64,000 bases of DNA from Axinella damicornis (GCA_963931865.1 OZ007507.1:18581523-18645522), one strand, 5' to 3'. Shown: positions 12,901 through 22,664, numbered from the stretch's first letter. Notes: generated by a model not told the origin, from the letters alone. Numbers and translations are program-made.

Positions 12901-15900
12901 CCGTTTGACCTCAACTTCTGGCAAGAGGTAATGCCAAAGCTCGAACATTTCTACAACACAGCCGTCCTCCCCGAACTCGCAAGTCCACGTCACCCACAAG
13001 GCCAACCTATCAGAGAGCCTGGGAACTCATCAGACACCTAAATTAGCAAATTGTTGGACTGTGTACCTGTGTCCATAGTCGACATCACCATAAGCGAAGT
13101 GAATAGGGGGAGGGGGGTACGAACTCTGTAGTCACAGCTGTGACCTCGGGTCAAAGCTTTGACTACTCATTTGTGTGGTTTTACCACAATTTTCAAGGCT
13201 TTGACTGTTGACTGCGCTGCCATTGATAACATTATAGATTATGGAAGAATTTGTTGTGACTCCACCCTTCCTTAGCTTAGTATATCCTCAAGATGCGTGG
13301 TCACAGCTATGACTGTGGTACGTACTTATTCAAGTGACCTACCCCTAGCCCTGTGTGAATGTGAAATGAGTGATGAGGCGGATGGGTATGGATGAAATAG
13401 TGTGGAGGGCTCTAAAAGGAAGTGTACACATGACAATTAGCTATAATTATTATACATAAACATACCAGGCAAGGCTGCAGCTGTACGGGCATTTAACCTG
13501 TCCCGAGCCATCCAAGATGTCCTGCCACCTGTCCCGAGCCATCCAAGATGTCCTGCCACCTGTCCCGAGCCAAGGATATTATTTTGGCATCCACTGGCTG
13601 AGCACGTTCCGATCAAGCTGAGCGCGCGCACGGCGGCACCGCGACCACGCCTATGGCAAATATCAGCTCGACTGACATGCAATTTTTCTGTACGTTTCAA
13701 AAATCAGATAAACGACTTCAGCAAAAGTGCTCTACGTAGAAAGCTCCTCCACTGGTTACTCGAGGGGGCTACGTTGTCATATGGCGTCCAACGATCGTCT
13801 TGTCCATGTTCCTGCTCGCAGCCGTACAAAAACCAGGGTAACGTGACCTCGTGATAACACTCTTAACACTCTTTGCGGTGAATTTCGAATCGTACCTAAG
13901 TAAACTCAACGTAGCCCCCTCCAGACTGGGGTTAACTTGATCTTGAGAAAGATCGGTAGCGTGAGCTTGCGCGCAATGGAACTGAGACGTACAGGAAATC
14001 GATAAATTCCACCCGGTGCTGTCTCGGTTGTTTGCTGCTCCAGAGCATCCAGCCTTGGTGCATAAGTAGCACTGACCAGGAAGTGTTTGGATATCACGTT
14101 TGGCGTCCATTCGTTGAGAAACTCGTGGGTTACACCGTGATTATAGACGACAGATTATTAATTCCAAAATCACTTGCCCGCCACCTTAACTGTCTCTGTT
14201 CGCCCACCTGAGGGGGGTCCTTTTGTGACAAACCTACCAGACAATGTGATGACGGTTGGTAGAGAGGACTCGGTGACAATTACGGTTGTGAATGCCCAGA
14301 GGGATGAAAACACGCTGGCTTTTCATTGTGGTGCCGGGGGATTATTTACTGATATCGGCATTCTCACCGTGTACTGTAAGTTACATATGTCACTAGATGA
14401 ATAGGAAAGAGAGAGTGAGAGATTAGGACGTGTTTAGAACCATGAGAGTGTGTTTCCCACAGCTATGTGCTCAACATGAACACTTACAATGCTCTAAGCA
14501 TGATCAGGAGCGCAAGAGCTGCCGAAGGTGGCGAAGGAGCGTCGAACTAGTATAGACATGTTGTGATCCCTCACGCCTTACGGTCATACCTTATATGGAA
14601 GTCCTTTGCGGTGCCGTACAAAGGCCAGTTTGTCTTTCACACACTTTTACGTAATGGCCTCTTGTCGTATAAGGTAAAAGTTTGGGACGTGTGAGGTAAT
14701 ACTACTTCCGTTACGGCCGGCATGCTGAGTTCAATGCTCTTCGGCGGCTCATGCGCTCCTGGCATGATACTACACCCTGTAATAACGAACGACTGTGGTT
14801 GTGGATGTGAGCACATCAGTTGAGAAGCACTGAGAGGAGTGAAGTGTTGAACAAGCAGAGAATGTACAGCTCAGAGGAGATAGTACACGACTGTAATAAT
14901 TCTGCAAACTCTTAAGGTTACGGGATACTTGTGCGCGCACCGTGCGAAATGTATTGGGAAATGTATACTTAAGCTCACTAACCAAGAATCTCTGGTACGA
15001 ACAGCGCGAGCAACTTGATTCTGGAGGTGGAGGTACGCTGTCACAAGGTGCAGGGCAGGACAGAAGCTTTTACCGATAGCCGTACAAAAACGAGCAGTTC
15101 AGTTCACCAAAAAGCCGTATTTACCGCTTTTCTTGAGCGAGACAGCTGATAAATTTGCCAGGGATTATGCTATCAAAAAAAGCTTCCGTCATGCCCTGCA
15201 CCTTGTGACAGCGTACCTCCACCGCCAGAATCAAGTTGCTCATGCTCTTCGTATCAGAGATTTTTGGTTAGCGAGCTTAAGTATAGATTTCCCAATACAT
15301 TTCACACTGCGCGCGCACGAGTATCCCGTAACCTTAAGGTTACGGTTAAGGTTACGGGTACCTGCGTATACCATGCAATAACAGTAACTACTACATTCAT
15401 TCAGTCCATGCCACTCCTACACCACCTAGCACAAAGTGCTGTGCTGGATTCGAACCTACTCAGACCCGCCTACTTCCTGAAAGATAAACCTCCTGCAAGG
15501 AATGGCAGAGAGAAGGCTCCTAGACCTATACATAGTCTCTTATCCAGGCCTTCTCACCCCAGCAATTGTCGCTTGCAGTACTAACACTTCATCACGTGCG
15601 GTGAGTCGGTGACATACATAGACATTGAGTGGACGTGTGGAGGAATGGCACATTCCCTGAAAACCTAACATGTGCTGCCGATTGCAGTCACAGGCCACTG
15701 AGTGACTGAGTGGTCGACATCAGGCAGTCTTGGCAAGTTTTCTCAGGCCCAGAAAGCCACTCCAGAGCTGTACAGAATAAGTGGTGCCACTCCTTCACAC
15801 GTCCACTCAGCGTCCATGTACAATTAAAACACGCATGTGACGATTTTTACCAGGCCTTCCCCCGTGTTAGTACTGCAAGTGACAAACGCTGGGTGAGAAG

Positions 15901-18900
15901 GCCTGGGTACGAGGCTAGCCTAAACTCACACCTTCACTGTGATTATTTTCATGAACTACTCAGGCAGCATTGTAACTATTCTGCTCTAACTTGTTCCCCA
16001 ACCTGCAGATGCTCCGAACTACACGAACCCAGGTCCACAGACCTTCAGAGAGGGGGATATGAATGCTCCAGTTACTGTCTCCCTGGACGCTAATCCCTCC
16101 CCAGACTTCATGTGGACCAAGGGTGGCATGCCCATCTCAGATAACAATATAGTCCAGACGGTAAACACCATCACGTTTAACCGTGCAAGGCGGGAGGACA
16201 CTGGCCCCTACACCATATTTGGTAATAACACCGCTGGAAGCGACAGCACCACCTTTGATATTACCGTGAACTGTAAGTGAATGTCTTCATCTGACAAGAT
16301 GTATTGTCTGTGGTCAGTGTGCATACATCCCACCTCTAGATATCAGTATACGCTGTATCACCCGATATCCGGCTTCTGCTGTGCAGAACGAACTAGTACT
16401 ATAATTTGAGGTTCACGGTCTGTTCATGAACTGCTACAGTCAATTGCAGTTGCAGTTGCGTTCGAACATTGATAGTGCTAATGCTGCATCAGCGGCAAGA
16501 AGTTCCTTTAGGTGGAGCTTTACGGGAACAACACAGCCTGGATTACGCTTGAGTCCAGAAGCTATGTGGGCACTTTGCTTAAGGTTACGGGATCCCTGCG
16601 CGCGGATACGCGCACCGTATACTTAATTAAGTGATATTTCATAGTTTTTTTGTCGCCAAAAATAAAGCCGTGTGATCCAACCTGGACTTGGAAGACCGTA
16701 TTGAAATAGGCACGAACAGTATAGAAAGGACCGGACGAAGCGTTTTTGTAAATACTGATGACCGTTCCGAAGTTATACGACGCTGTATTCCAAAGACGGG
16801 AGTCAAGATGGCGGTTATTCACACTCAAGGGCCGTTCTTTCGAGGACTGCTCAACCTAGCCACAAAACGCTTACGTCCCGCCCTAGAGCTTCCTATGGCG
16901 TGTCTCCCAACAGTGGAATCGAGTTGCTCACGGTCTTCGCACTGGAGATTTTTGGCGAATAGTTTGCTGGAACTGATTTAACTAGCGTACAACAGCTACA
17001 GTGTGAGCTACTGTAATGATGATTGGTCTGCATGTTGACTACCTTCCCTGCTTTGCGTCGAGTAAGTTTGATTTCACTAGCTTCATTTTTGTGGGAGAAA
17101 AATGGGCTTGAACAAATTGTCTGGCCACGCCCACCGCGCTGGGATCCCGTAACCTTAAGTATCACACTTGCAGAACACCGTCTCCGTGAAAATCCACGGA
17201 ATACGCAATGTTTGAATGCTACTGCAATTGAACTTAGGTTCCACAGTGCTGGAAGTGCAGGCTGCCATCGTCACACGTTATTAAGTGCAGCTCACTTATA
17301 AGTGCCATATTCGCTGTTAGGGCAGTTTCAACTCTCGTCCCAGCTAAGTGCTGAACTCTTCTTCCAGCAACTCTGCCATTTTCAATCCTATGGAGTGGAT
17401 AATTCCAATGAAGCGCACATTCGTGTTGGAGGCATGCCATTCGAAATGAAGCGCATCTCCTTCCTATGGTGATACATGTACCGTACTCTCGCGAAAGTCC
17501 GCCCATGGGTGCTGCATCTTACTTTCTCACCAAACAGGGGGTGGGCGCTCTTTCGAGTGTTTCCGCATTCAAGCTTGAAAGAGCGCCCACCTTTGTTTAC
17601 GTACACAAGTAGCGCAATATCAGCGATCGAGCAGCAAGCGCGCGTGAGTCAAAGCCCTCCCAGCACATCTACATCGCTGGAGTCACTAGCAACATCACCG
17701 CTCACCACGTCGTCTTCGCTGCCGCCAAGCGCTGGCTGAGGTCCAGCGTGGAGGCCGCGGGGCCGTCGTCAGCACAGGCAAGCCAGGCAACACACATGGA
17801 CACCATAGATACGGATACACAGACTAATAGAGACTTGCTGCAAGGAGGTTCTTACCTCAGATACGCTGGAACATCTCACTAATGCGCTCCATCGCCTGTT
17901 ACACGAGGCTATAGCGCCAAGGTGGGCGCTCATTCGAGTAAACTTTGACCCTATATAGAAAATTGAGCCAAAAGTGGGGGGTGGGCGCTCTTTGCGGAGT
18001 GGGCGGACTTTCGCGAGCGTACGGTATAGGCGCAAGCTACATGTGCTACAGCATAATATGTACATTGTGTACTGGTACTCCTTGGCTCTCTGTGGATGCA
18101 TGTCCCTCTAAAGTGTCCCTCCCTCTCTGTACCCAGAGGAGGTTGGACACAGTCATGTGACCTACGAATTTATATGGAGGTTTACTATACCAAATTGTGT
18201 TCTCGGTACGAGTATCTCAACACACTTGGCATCATTCGAAAGCTCCAGTAGAGTAGATTCCAATTATGCCGTCAACCCCGTTCAACCCTAGGCTGTACGG
18301 CCTCTTGAAGGATTGGCCGCGCGGGATGACGGAGAAGCCACTCTCCCGGTACTCCAACTGGAAGCCTTCCCAACCTGAAACGTCTTCAACGTACTCCTAC
18401 CTTTCAGACTCCCCAACTGCAGCTTCACTTCTCGTTGACAATTTCAATTTCCCTCGGTCCCAGGCCATATTGATGGGGCTGGCGAGGTTAGGAACGTAAA
18501 GCACACAATCATTTCCGTTCAAGCACAGCGCATAGTCACGTGTGCAGAGAATGTGTCCAACCTCCTCTGCTCTGTACCCTCGTAGTGTGACCATGTGCCC
18601 CCTATGAGGTTTCAATACACCTACTTTATTTCAGAGAAGTCTTGCTCATCAGATTCCTCCTATTCTTACAGCATTTCAGAATGGAATGGGGCTGAGGATG
18701 CGTAATGGCAAATTCCCTTTGTTTCTTTGCTTTCTCAAGCGGTGGAGTATATAGGCATCACTGAATCCTTTATTTTTCAGAGAAAAGTTTGTAATTGGTG
18801 TCTACTTCTGAGTGCCATCATCTCACATTAAAGGTCTTGTTTTTCCTGCTTGTGCATGCAGACAGTCCCCAGTTTGAATCCAGAATTGGCAACGTTCAGT

Positions 18901-21900
18901 GCAATGGCTCCGAACCCACCTATACTTGTGCCGTCATGACTGGTACAGGCGGAATTCTCGACTGCTCCGCCATTGGCTCTCCCAATCCGACTGTGACCCC
19001 AGATCCCAGTACCACCAGCACTGTTGAGTTCATGAATGACCAGTTCACCATAACCGGCGCTGATGCAGAAACAGCTGGGACCTACTCTTGCAATGCTTCC
19101 AACAGTGTAGGGTCTGCTGTGCGGACATTTCAGGTCTGGGTCGGAGGTAAGTAGAACCGTTTTGTATCCATGGTGAGTGAATGACTCCTTGTCTCAGTAA
19201 ATGTGTCACAGTTTGACACGTCAACCCCAATAGTGTGCCCCTATGTGCCCTAATCAGTCCTAATCAGCTTCCAGCTATTTGTTACCATAGCTACACATTT
19301 TGGACTTAGGATAAGTGGTTCACATGTCTCCAGAAGTCAAGTGAAGCATAATTAGCGGCAGGTCCCATAGGGATTTCCCCCACAATTCACATTAGAAGTT
19401 TACTCAAATAGGACATTACAGCTCTATCCTATCAGCTGCTGTTGTATGAAGTTTGTACTAGAGCACTGTGGAGGGGTTGTCTAAGACCACTGTGAATCGA
19501 GGTGGCTATGGTGACCCGGCATAACAGAGGCCATTATAGTGCATGCATTGCAACTGATGAAAGTTGCTTCATACTTGTTGGCACTTTTTCTTGTGGGCTG
19601 ATACATGAGTAAAAATATCATATGGAGATGTAAGGATAGCAAAGCAGCAATATGTAGGGAAACAAGGTGTAGTCCCACCTGTTGAATATACACTTCCAAT
19701 GCATGCACGTCCTCTTTAATGACAGTACTAATTGTAATCAGACTACAAAAATTAAAATGAATTATGATTAAATTTTACCTGAAAAAATTTTGAAAGGCCA
19801 ATCTGACAAATTTTGTATTGCAAAAGTTCGTGCTCTATGGCACAGTGTTTCTGTATCAACAGCAATGCAAGCTCTCCTCCACATCTGTTTTGCAGGTGCA
19901 CCAACCCTCGTTCGCTTTGATTCACTCAATGTGAGTGACCCTAATGTGGTGATCACATGGACCTTCAATGATAATGGAGTGCCAGTCATCTCGTTTAATC
20001 TAACCATCAACTGTGATGGTCAGCTATTCCCGTACGACGATGTCCCTGTTCCCACGATGGGTAACCAGGTCACCTTTACCCGGCCGCTGGAAACCTACCC
20101 AGCTGATACCAGGTGTACCGTCACCGTGGGTGCATCCAACCTACTGGGCTCCAGCAATGACCTCACAAATGCATTCACGACCCCAGCAACAACAGGTATG
20201 TTATGCATGGTTTGCACTACTGTAAACTAGAGTGTACTCATGGAATTCTCACCCGGCACGCGTGCCTGTCTCTCAGATCCATACTGCACTGACATGGACG
20301 TTCTTTGGTATGATCACGCGTCAGATTTAGCAATTATATTTAACCCTTGTAGATAGCATGATTTTTTTCACTGGACAGACAGACTGACAGATGACAGGCA
20401 GATGAACAAAATCGATTGTTTAATCCTACTTCGCGCACGGGGTAACAAGTACATGCGCTTATGACTCAAGGCAGTATGTTAAGCAGTCATGTGCCTGATA
20501 GAAGGTGTGCACTAAATAGAGTGTGCACAGTGTGCACTAGATGGTCCTAAGATGGAAGGTGTGTGTGGGTAGAAGCCACACCCAATGAGCATTGTGGTAT
20601 GTGTATGAAGCCATTAGCAGTGAATAAGAATAGACATGTTCAAGCGTTTATCTTCCAAGTAAGTATAATTTTTGACCTAGGAGAAATCTTTGTGGTTCAC
20701 CAAGACGCTATGTGTGACCCATATGTGCATTAAAGCTTGTGGTTGTCTTAAGGACACCATCTAGTGTTTCTTTAGTCTCGTGCCCAGACGTCCACACCTA
20801 CTGGCGGAGAACGTCTGGTGATTTGAGTTCTTGTCACAGAGGCATGTCCAGCGTAGGTGTAATTGAAGCGCTGATTGCACTAAGAATGCAATTGTCACAG
20901 AAATTTGAAGATAAACGCTCCTTTCTGTACTATTTGTCGTGTAGCCCTACCTTCAAGTAGTCAGCAACGTCCCCTAACCCCAGAAACATCGGCTGCTAAC
21001 AGAAGGGCAGTGGACTCCTTCGATATTCCGGTATTGCCGTAACCCGTTGTTCTTCGAAGTTGGAGATGGCTCAATGGTTCTTAGAAGCTATGAAGGGGTG
21101 TCATCAACCAGCAGCGAAGTAAGTCCTCGTTACGAGCTGTTTAAACTGAGCTGTTTTTGACTCCTCGATTGATCTTTGACATAACCCACAATAATTCGTA
21201 GTAAATTACGCGTGCGCTCTTCGATTTCATTGGTCATCTCAACTTCCAGATGGGAAAGGTGTTAGTGACAAGAAATCACACTCAAAACACCAGACCTTCT
21301 CTGTGGGGGCATGCGTGAAGGGCTAGGCACGAGACTAGGGTTTCGAAGGTCGTTTGAGGCCATAATTCTGGCACAGCAGCAAGTAACACACCTGCTGTGC
21401 CCCAACCTGACCAACTGTAGCCAACCTGGCACCATTGTAATGAGAATCATATCAAAGTAACTATAATTATAGTACCCATTGTTGCTGTCTGTAGACTCCG
21501 TACCTGAAAGGATAGCAATTGTGGCTGCCTCGCTATTGCTCTCCAAAGTACTGTGCAACTCAGCCAACTTGTGAGACTAAACTGCCCTTTGATTTCCCTG
21601 CTCGTGGTGGCTAGTTCACGTTCCAAAGTACTGGGCAATTCAGTCCACTATTATTTCTCTACACTTGGTAACATTAACTGCTACTTCCGGTCCGGTCCAG
21701 TCCAGTCCAGATTTTAACGAGGTCCCATGGGTACATAAATTTCTATGTATGAATGCTCCTCATCTACTTCTGGCAGTTATAAACTATGTCCATCAACAAA
21801 GATTGTGTCCTCTGATTTGTCGAAGGCTCATCAATGAACCGTATTTTAACATTTTTTTCTCTCTCCTTACTCCCTGAATAGACACTCCGACTACATCTGA

Positions 21901-22664
21901 ACCTACTCCGAGCAATGGAGGAGCAGGTAAATATCATGTATGAATGTTTCTTAATGAGATGGTTGTACCCTGCTTTGCTGATCGTTCAAATTTTGAAGGT
22001 CATATCCAATTCATGCCTCCACTTAAACTGACCCCACAAATCCCAAGGACATTCATTACCTTTGCTGCTTCAGATTTCACTCAGGGGTGACATGTTATAG
22101 CTTCGTTCCCTGACCTTTGCCGCCTCCACAGTTTTTAGTCGCTTGCATTGTGCAAATTGGAGATCTGGCCTACGAGATCTGGTGATGTGTGTGACATCAG
22201 ATAGATGGGGTAGACACAGGCGACCCTTCCCCAGTGGCCTGATTTGATGTTGCTTTGCAAACAGTCAGCCCTTCGACATGCGTGATAAGAACGGGCCTCA
22301 AGATGCTTCGTTGCGACCCCTCTGTTTATTGGTAGACATTGACGTCACTCACTTGCTAAATCTTCCCCATTACATTCTACAAGAGATCAAGTTGGTGAAC
22401 GCCTTGGACCAAATACGGGGAGGTCCAGTAGTTTACTCCCCAGGCCTGTCGTGAATAACCCACTGAACAGGGTACTTTGATGGCTATGTACACTGCAGCT
22501 GGCAGAGCTGCTGGTCACCAGGCCATGAATCTCTTCATGTGGCTAGAAACACACATTTATTCATGAACTGTTGACATTAATTGAATTCATTGCATCTCCC
22601 TGCAGCCTTTTCTTCGGCTATCTTCAGTGTTCTACTGCTCATGATAGCAAGTCTGGTCTTCTAA
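5561..22664 (+). CDS. Gene A: GPI-type Ig/FN3 cell-surface receptor (8 coding exons)
   Basis: Exons: 5561-5606, 8501-8584, 9098-9394, 16009-16272, 18862-19146, 19896-20195, 21882-21926, 22606-22664. All junctions are phase 1, and the sum is 1380 nt (459 aa plus stop). Order: signal peptide, 28-residue linker exon, three Ig-like domains (the second lacks the canonical cysteine pair), one FN3, a Thr/Pro/Ser stalk ending GGAG, then a 19-residue hydrophobic end with no cytoplasmic residues. That end is the pattern of a GPI-attachment signal. The product should be an outer-surface adhesion or recognition protein. A fourth Ig exon (9871-14375) is interrupted by a transposon and is excluded from this model. 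Gene A converges on gene D and is paralogous to gene B. No closer orthologue is recognised. Confidence 0.85.
5970..6330. mobile_element. MITE-like repeat of the GCCTCGTTCCCAGGC family
   Basis: Begins CTAGCCTCGTTCCCAGGCC. It contains an internal inverted pair: GGGCCTGGTATCTTTCCTC near 6020-6050 and its reverse complement near 6290-6310. Related pieces recur near 920, 6605, 7845, 8060, 15840-15915, 25950, 54245-54310, 57405, 58050 and 63115, so it is a dispersed family. The exact right end is not determined. Confidence 0.6.
6840..6935. repeat. Paired poly-C tracts (32 and 30 nt) in a short tandem duplication
   Basis: Two uninterrupted C runs (6840-6871, 6906-6935), each preceded by nearly the same 25 bases ending in ATGAT. 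The unit, poly-C included, appears tandemly duplicated. Confidence 0.9.
8501..8584 (+). CDS. Gene A exon 2: short extracellular linker
   Basis: 84 nt, phase 1 to 1, encoding about 28 residues with one cysteine (DLASITRADGNSCILTIRPR and onward). The acceptor is a tandem GCAGCAG, so a 3 nt shorter or longer splice form (start 8498 or 8501) is possible. Donor is GTAAAG. No domain is recognised. Confidence 0.7.
9098..9394 (+). CDS. Gene A exon 3: membrane-distal Ig-like domain
   Basis: 297 nt, acceptor CTCTACAG, donor GTAAGT, phase 1-1. Ig signature: VTFRCEI (B strand Cys), no obvious core Trp, LAFQCAAGG (F strand Cys), and a final LTVYC. Compared with gene B exon 3, most differences change amino acids and cluster in the middle of the domain (C' to E strands). 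Confidence 0.8.
9871..9963 (+). pseudogene. Gene A supernumerary Ig exon, 5' half (cut by transposon)
   Basis: A second copy of the distal Ig exon. A CACCCCAG acceptor precedes 9871, and the frame runs through NEGNNVTFRCVLTGS to the TTAA where the 4.2 kb element begins. The first 26 or so bases of the exon have been replaced by former intron sequence that happens to stay in frame. Broken only by the insertion. Confidence 0.75.
10381..13041 (+). CDS. Transposase: Mutator-like DDE core fused to YqaJ-type nuclease
   Basis: 886 aa, uninterrupted. The true start may be the second Met (about residue 8), which precedes a basic segment. A Cys-rich region (residues 80-125) is followed by a DDE-like core: IADGGW (D219), IGDGDSS (D313), NLAECYMG (E520). 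Past a basic linker (about 590-640), the C-terminal part has the PD-(D/E)XK pattern of YqaJ/lambda-exonuclease-like nucleases: LACSPDDL (D754/D755), LVEYKCPY (E771, K773), and a downstream YYYQVQGQMA helix. Animal proteins joining a Mutator-like transposase domain with YqaJ are known as a class. It should act in the nucleus on the element's ends. Exact superfamily is unproven. Confidence 0.85.
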   Translation: MQTHSCEMGRRRGHNFLGMKRAERGRYTSRKKQDAIRNAIAARQKKGQASEPPAPTSVATQFNAFRVMNLDELASHLQLITAHSGVCGSSCVIEGETYRAGLACIVQARCCKCNTTFSIPSSSRFVGSDRRKVWTVNLGAVLGQIATGGGAARLQQVMASVGVPSMSKPTFTSTERYIAEHLQAQLAESMIAAGKEERRLAIENDEHFQGVPAITVIADGGWSKRSHKHSYNAKSGVAVIIGNRTKKLLFLGVRNKYCSTCSIAENAGQEAPEHTCYRNWAGSSPAMESDILVEGFRQAEKTHGVRYMHLIGDGDSSVLTSIYERVPVWGRYVRKIECVNHALKNYRAKLETIVKEKPSYKGAGKLSQKTIRRLTAGARAAIRMHASTRDVTLLRHDLRNAPYHVFGEHSKCNPAFCQVRADTAEETSEEDTTSDTDHNPPVEPPTTLQQQINALIQQEEEDNLSPATLPLHEEAEARSGYTASLDQLPEGLLFSVLRASDRIVSLAEQLVDNQTSNLAECYMGLRSYFDGGKVYNRVQSGSFEGRCYAAGLRYQAGSQWITHAFEKVTGQPPPQPLADVTNKLEKRTKKERKRKQSMEYKQRRKKAKHQRNSDSLSNDYGPDAAQPDLPPQELQRLCLEYKRSLYVSSSERGRIEEATRDQAAEALWFEQRKCRLTASNFGVVAHRRPTTPVAKLVRNLLYDTLRESRALQWGKEHEEHARQAYLRAKGSSVVLTRSGLVIDSERGWLACSPDDLARDYSVAEDEYGLVEYKCPYSVRDITVEEACKKKDFTAYVKDGQVTLKHTHRYYYQVQGQMAICQRRWCDFVIWTPCSLTIERIPFDLNFWQEVMPKLEHFYNTAVLPELASPRHPQGQPIREPGNSSDT
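13499..13572. repeat. 30 bp tandem repeat, about 2.5 copies
   Basis: Unit begins CTGTCCCGAGCCATCCAAGA and is repeated head to tail inside the 3' part of the 4.2 kb transposon. It may be a transposase-binding array, by analogy with subterminal repeats of other elements (inference). Confidence 0.85.
14186..14375 (+). pseudogene. Gene A supernumerary Ig exon, 3' half
   Basis: Continues the split exon from the right TTAA: LTVSVRPPEGGPFV through to LTVYC, then GTAAGT donor, phase 1. With the left half (one TTAA counted) the exon is 279 nt, a multiple of three, and free of stops. No lesion other than the transposon is present. In this haplotype the exon must be skipped or be disruptive; skipping keeps the frame. 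Confidence 0.75.
14498..14768. mobile_element. 257 bp MITE with 7 bp target duplication (copy in gene A)
   Basis: Element 14505-14761; ends CAGGAGCGCAAGAGCTGCCG and its near reverse complement. GCATGAT lies at both sides. The same insertion is in gene B (54960-55216) but is absent after the first Ig exon of gene A (about 9520-9560), so it dates from before the inverted duplication. No coding capacity. Confidence 0.85.
14912..15337. mobile_element. TTAA-target foldback MITE, 418 bp
   Basis: TTAA at 14912-14915 and 15334-15337. Ends are GGTTACGGGATAC and its reverse complement. The two arms stay complementary for about 160 bp each, so the element is mostly a hairpin. The gene B copy of this intron (near 54810) has one CTCTTAAGGTTAC-type site without insert, an internal empty site that confirms the TTAA duplication. 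Confidence 0.9.
16009..16272 (+). CDS. Gene A exon 4: Ig-like domain without canonical disulfide
   Basis: 264 nt, acceptor ACCTGCAG, donor GTAAGT, phase 1-1. Core Trp in FMWTKGGMPI and a YTIFGNNTAG F-G region are present, but the B-strand and F-strand cysteines are replaced (VTVSLDA, YTIFG). The only cysteine codon is completed at the 3' junction. Seven residue differences from gene B in 88. Confidence 0.8.
16579..17158. mobile_element. TTAA-target MITE, 572 bp
   Basis: TTAA at 16579-16582 and 17155-17158; ends GGTTACGGGATCCC and reverse complement, close to the ends of the 14916 element. Short internal frames have no recognised domain. It lies in gene A intron 4 and is absent from the equivalent gene B intron, where a different TTAA element sits nearby. 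Confidence 0.85.
17479..18026. mobile_element. TA-target MITE, 544 bp
   Basis: Between two TA dinucleotides. Ends CCGTACTCTCGCGAAAGTCC and the near reverse complement CGCGAGCGTACGG. Internal inverted GGTGGGCGCTC motifs occur near both ends. The gene B intron shows an uninterrupted site (near 52338). TA duplication fits a Tc1/mariner-type or similar mobiliser. Confidence 0.8.
18138..18565. mobile_element. Probable MITE, 428 bp
   Basis: Ends GGAGGTTGGACACA and its exact reverse complement. The block is absent from the corresponding gene B intron (near 52240). The flanks repeat CTCTGTACCC, but not directly at the borders, so the target duplication is uncertain. Confidence 0.65.
18862..19146 (+). 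CDS. Gene A exon 5: Ig-like domain
   Basis: 285 nt, acceptor TGCATGCAG, donor GTAAGT, phase 1-1. Cysteines at VQCNGSEPTYTC, GGILDCSAIGS and GTYSCNASNSVGS give an I-set-like pattern with an extra cysteine pair. Six bases (two residues, after PTVT) shorter than gene B exon 5. Confidence 0.85.
19896..20195 (+). CDS. Gene A exon 6: fibronectin type III domain
   Basis: 300 nt, acceptor TTTTGCAG, donor GTATGT, phase 1-1. FN3 core ITWTFNDNGVPV, then a YPADTRCTVTV strand and ASNLLGSS, equivalent to the FN3 F-G region. Two cysteines (INCDG, TRCTV) are shared with genes B and C. Confidence 0.85.
20772..21338. mobile_element. Possible MITE with short inverted ends
   Basis: TAGTCTCGTGCC at the left and GGCACGAGACTA at the right, about 560 bp apart in gene A intron 6. 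No clear target duplication is seen. Confidence 0.4.
21882..21926 (+). CDS. Gene A exon 7: Thr/Pro/Ser stalk
   Basis: 45 nt, phase 1-1: TPTTSEPTPSNGGAG. The same short stalk exon ending GGAG occurs in gene C (35559-35591) and twice in gene B. The small residues would suit a GPI omega site. Confidence 0.75.
22606..22664 (+). CDS. Gene A exon 8: GPI-type hydrophobic C-terminus
   Basis: Acceptor CTCCCTGCAG; AFSSAIFSVLLLMIASLVF then TAA. A hydrophobic stretch directly at the stop with no basic tail indicates GPI attachment rather than a spanning anchor. Gene C ends with nearly the same 19 residues. Confidence 0.8.

Larger units (their letters stand above)
9964..14185 (+). mobile_element. 4.2 kb TTAA-target DNA transposon with DDE-YqaJ fusion protein
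   Basis: Ends are inverted repeats: left GGTGGCGGGCAAG, right its reverse complement. Both are flanked by TTAA (9960-9963, 14186-14189). Joining the flanks with one TTAA restores the Ig exon in frame, which fixes the borders. One long ORF (10381-13041) encodes the transposase. The rest holds GC-rich leader DNA, a 30 bp tandem repeat (13499-13572) and about 1.1 kb with only unrecognised minus-strand frames (13437-13700, 13769-14110). TTAA duplications with GG termini match the Kolobok and piggyBac target class; the protein is not piggyBac-like by its motifs. Probably recent, because ORF and ends are intact. Confidence 0.9.
4915..20530 (+). repeat. Left arm of large inverted segmental duplication (gene A side)
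   Basis: From the sequence upstream of gene A's first exon to just past its FN3 exon, both exons and introns match the reverse complement of 50535-58745. Examples: intron 8585-9097 is nearly identical to 55631-56123, and the 5' region at 5224-5330 matches 58380-58470. This arm is longer because later insertions entered it: the 4.2 kb TTAA element and the elements at 14916, 16583, 17481 and 18138. It also carries a tandemly duplicated Ig exon. Confidence 0.9.

Noticed and set aside
10381..13041. Viral recombinase from phage or bacterial contamination
   Set aside because: The YqaJ domain is fused to a eukaryotic-type transposase core within TTAA-flanked inverted repeats that cut an animal Ig exon, so it belongs to a nuclear transposon.
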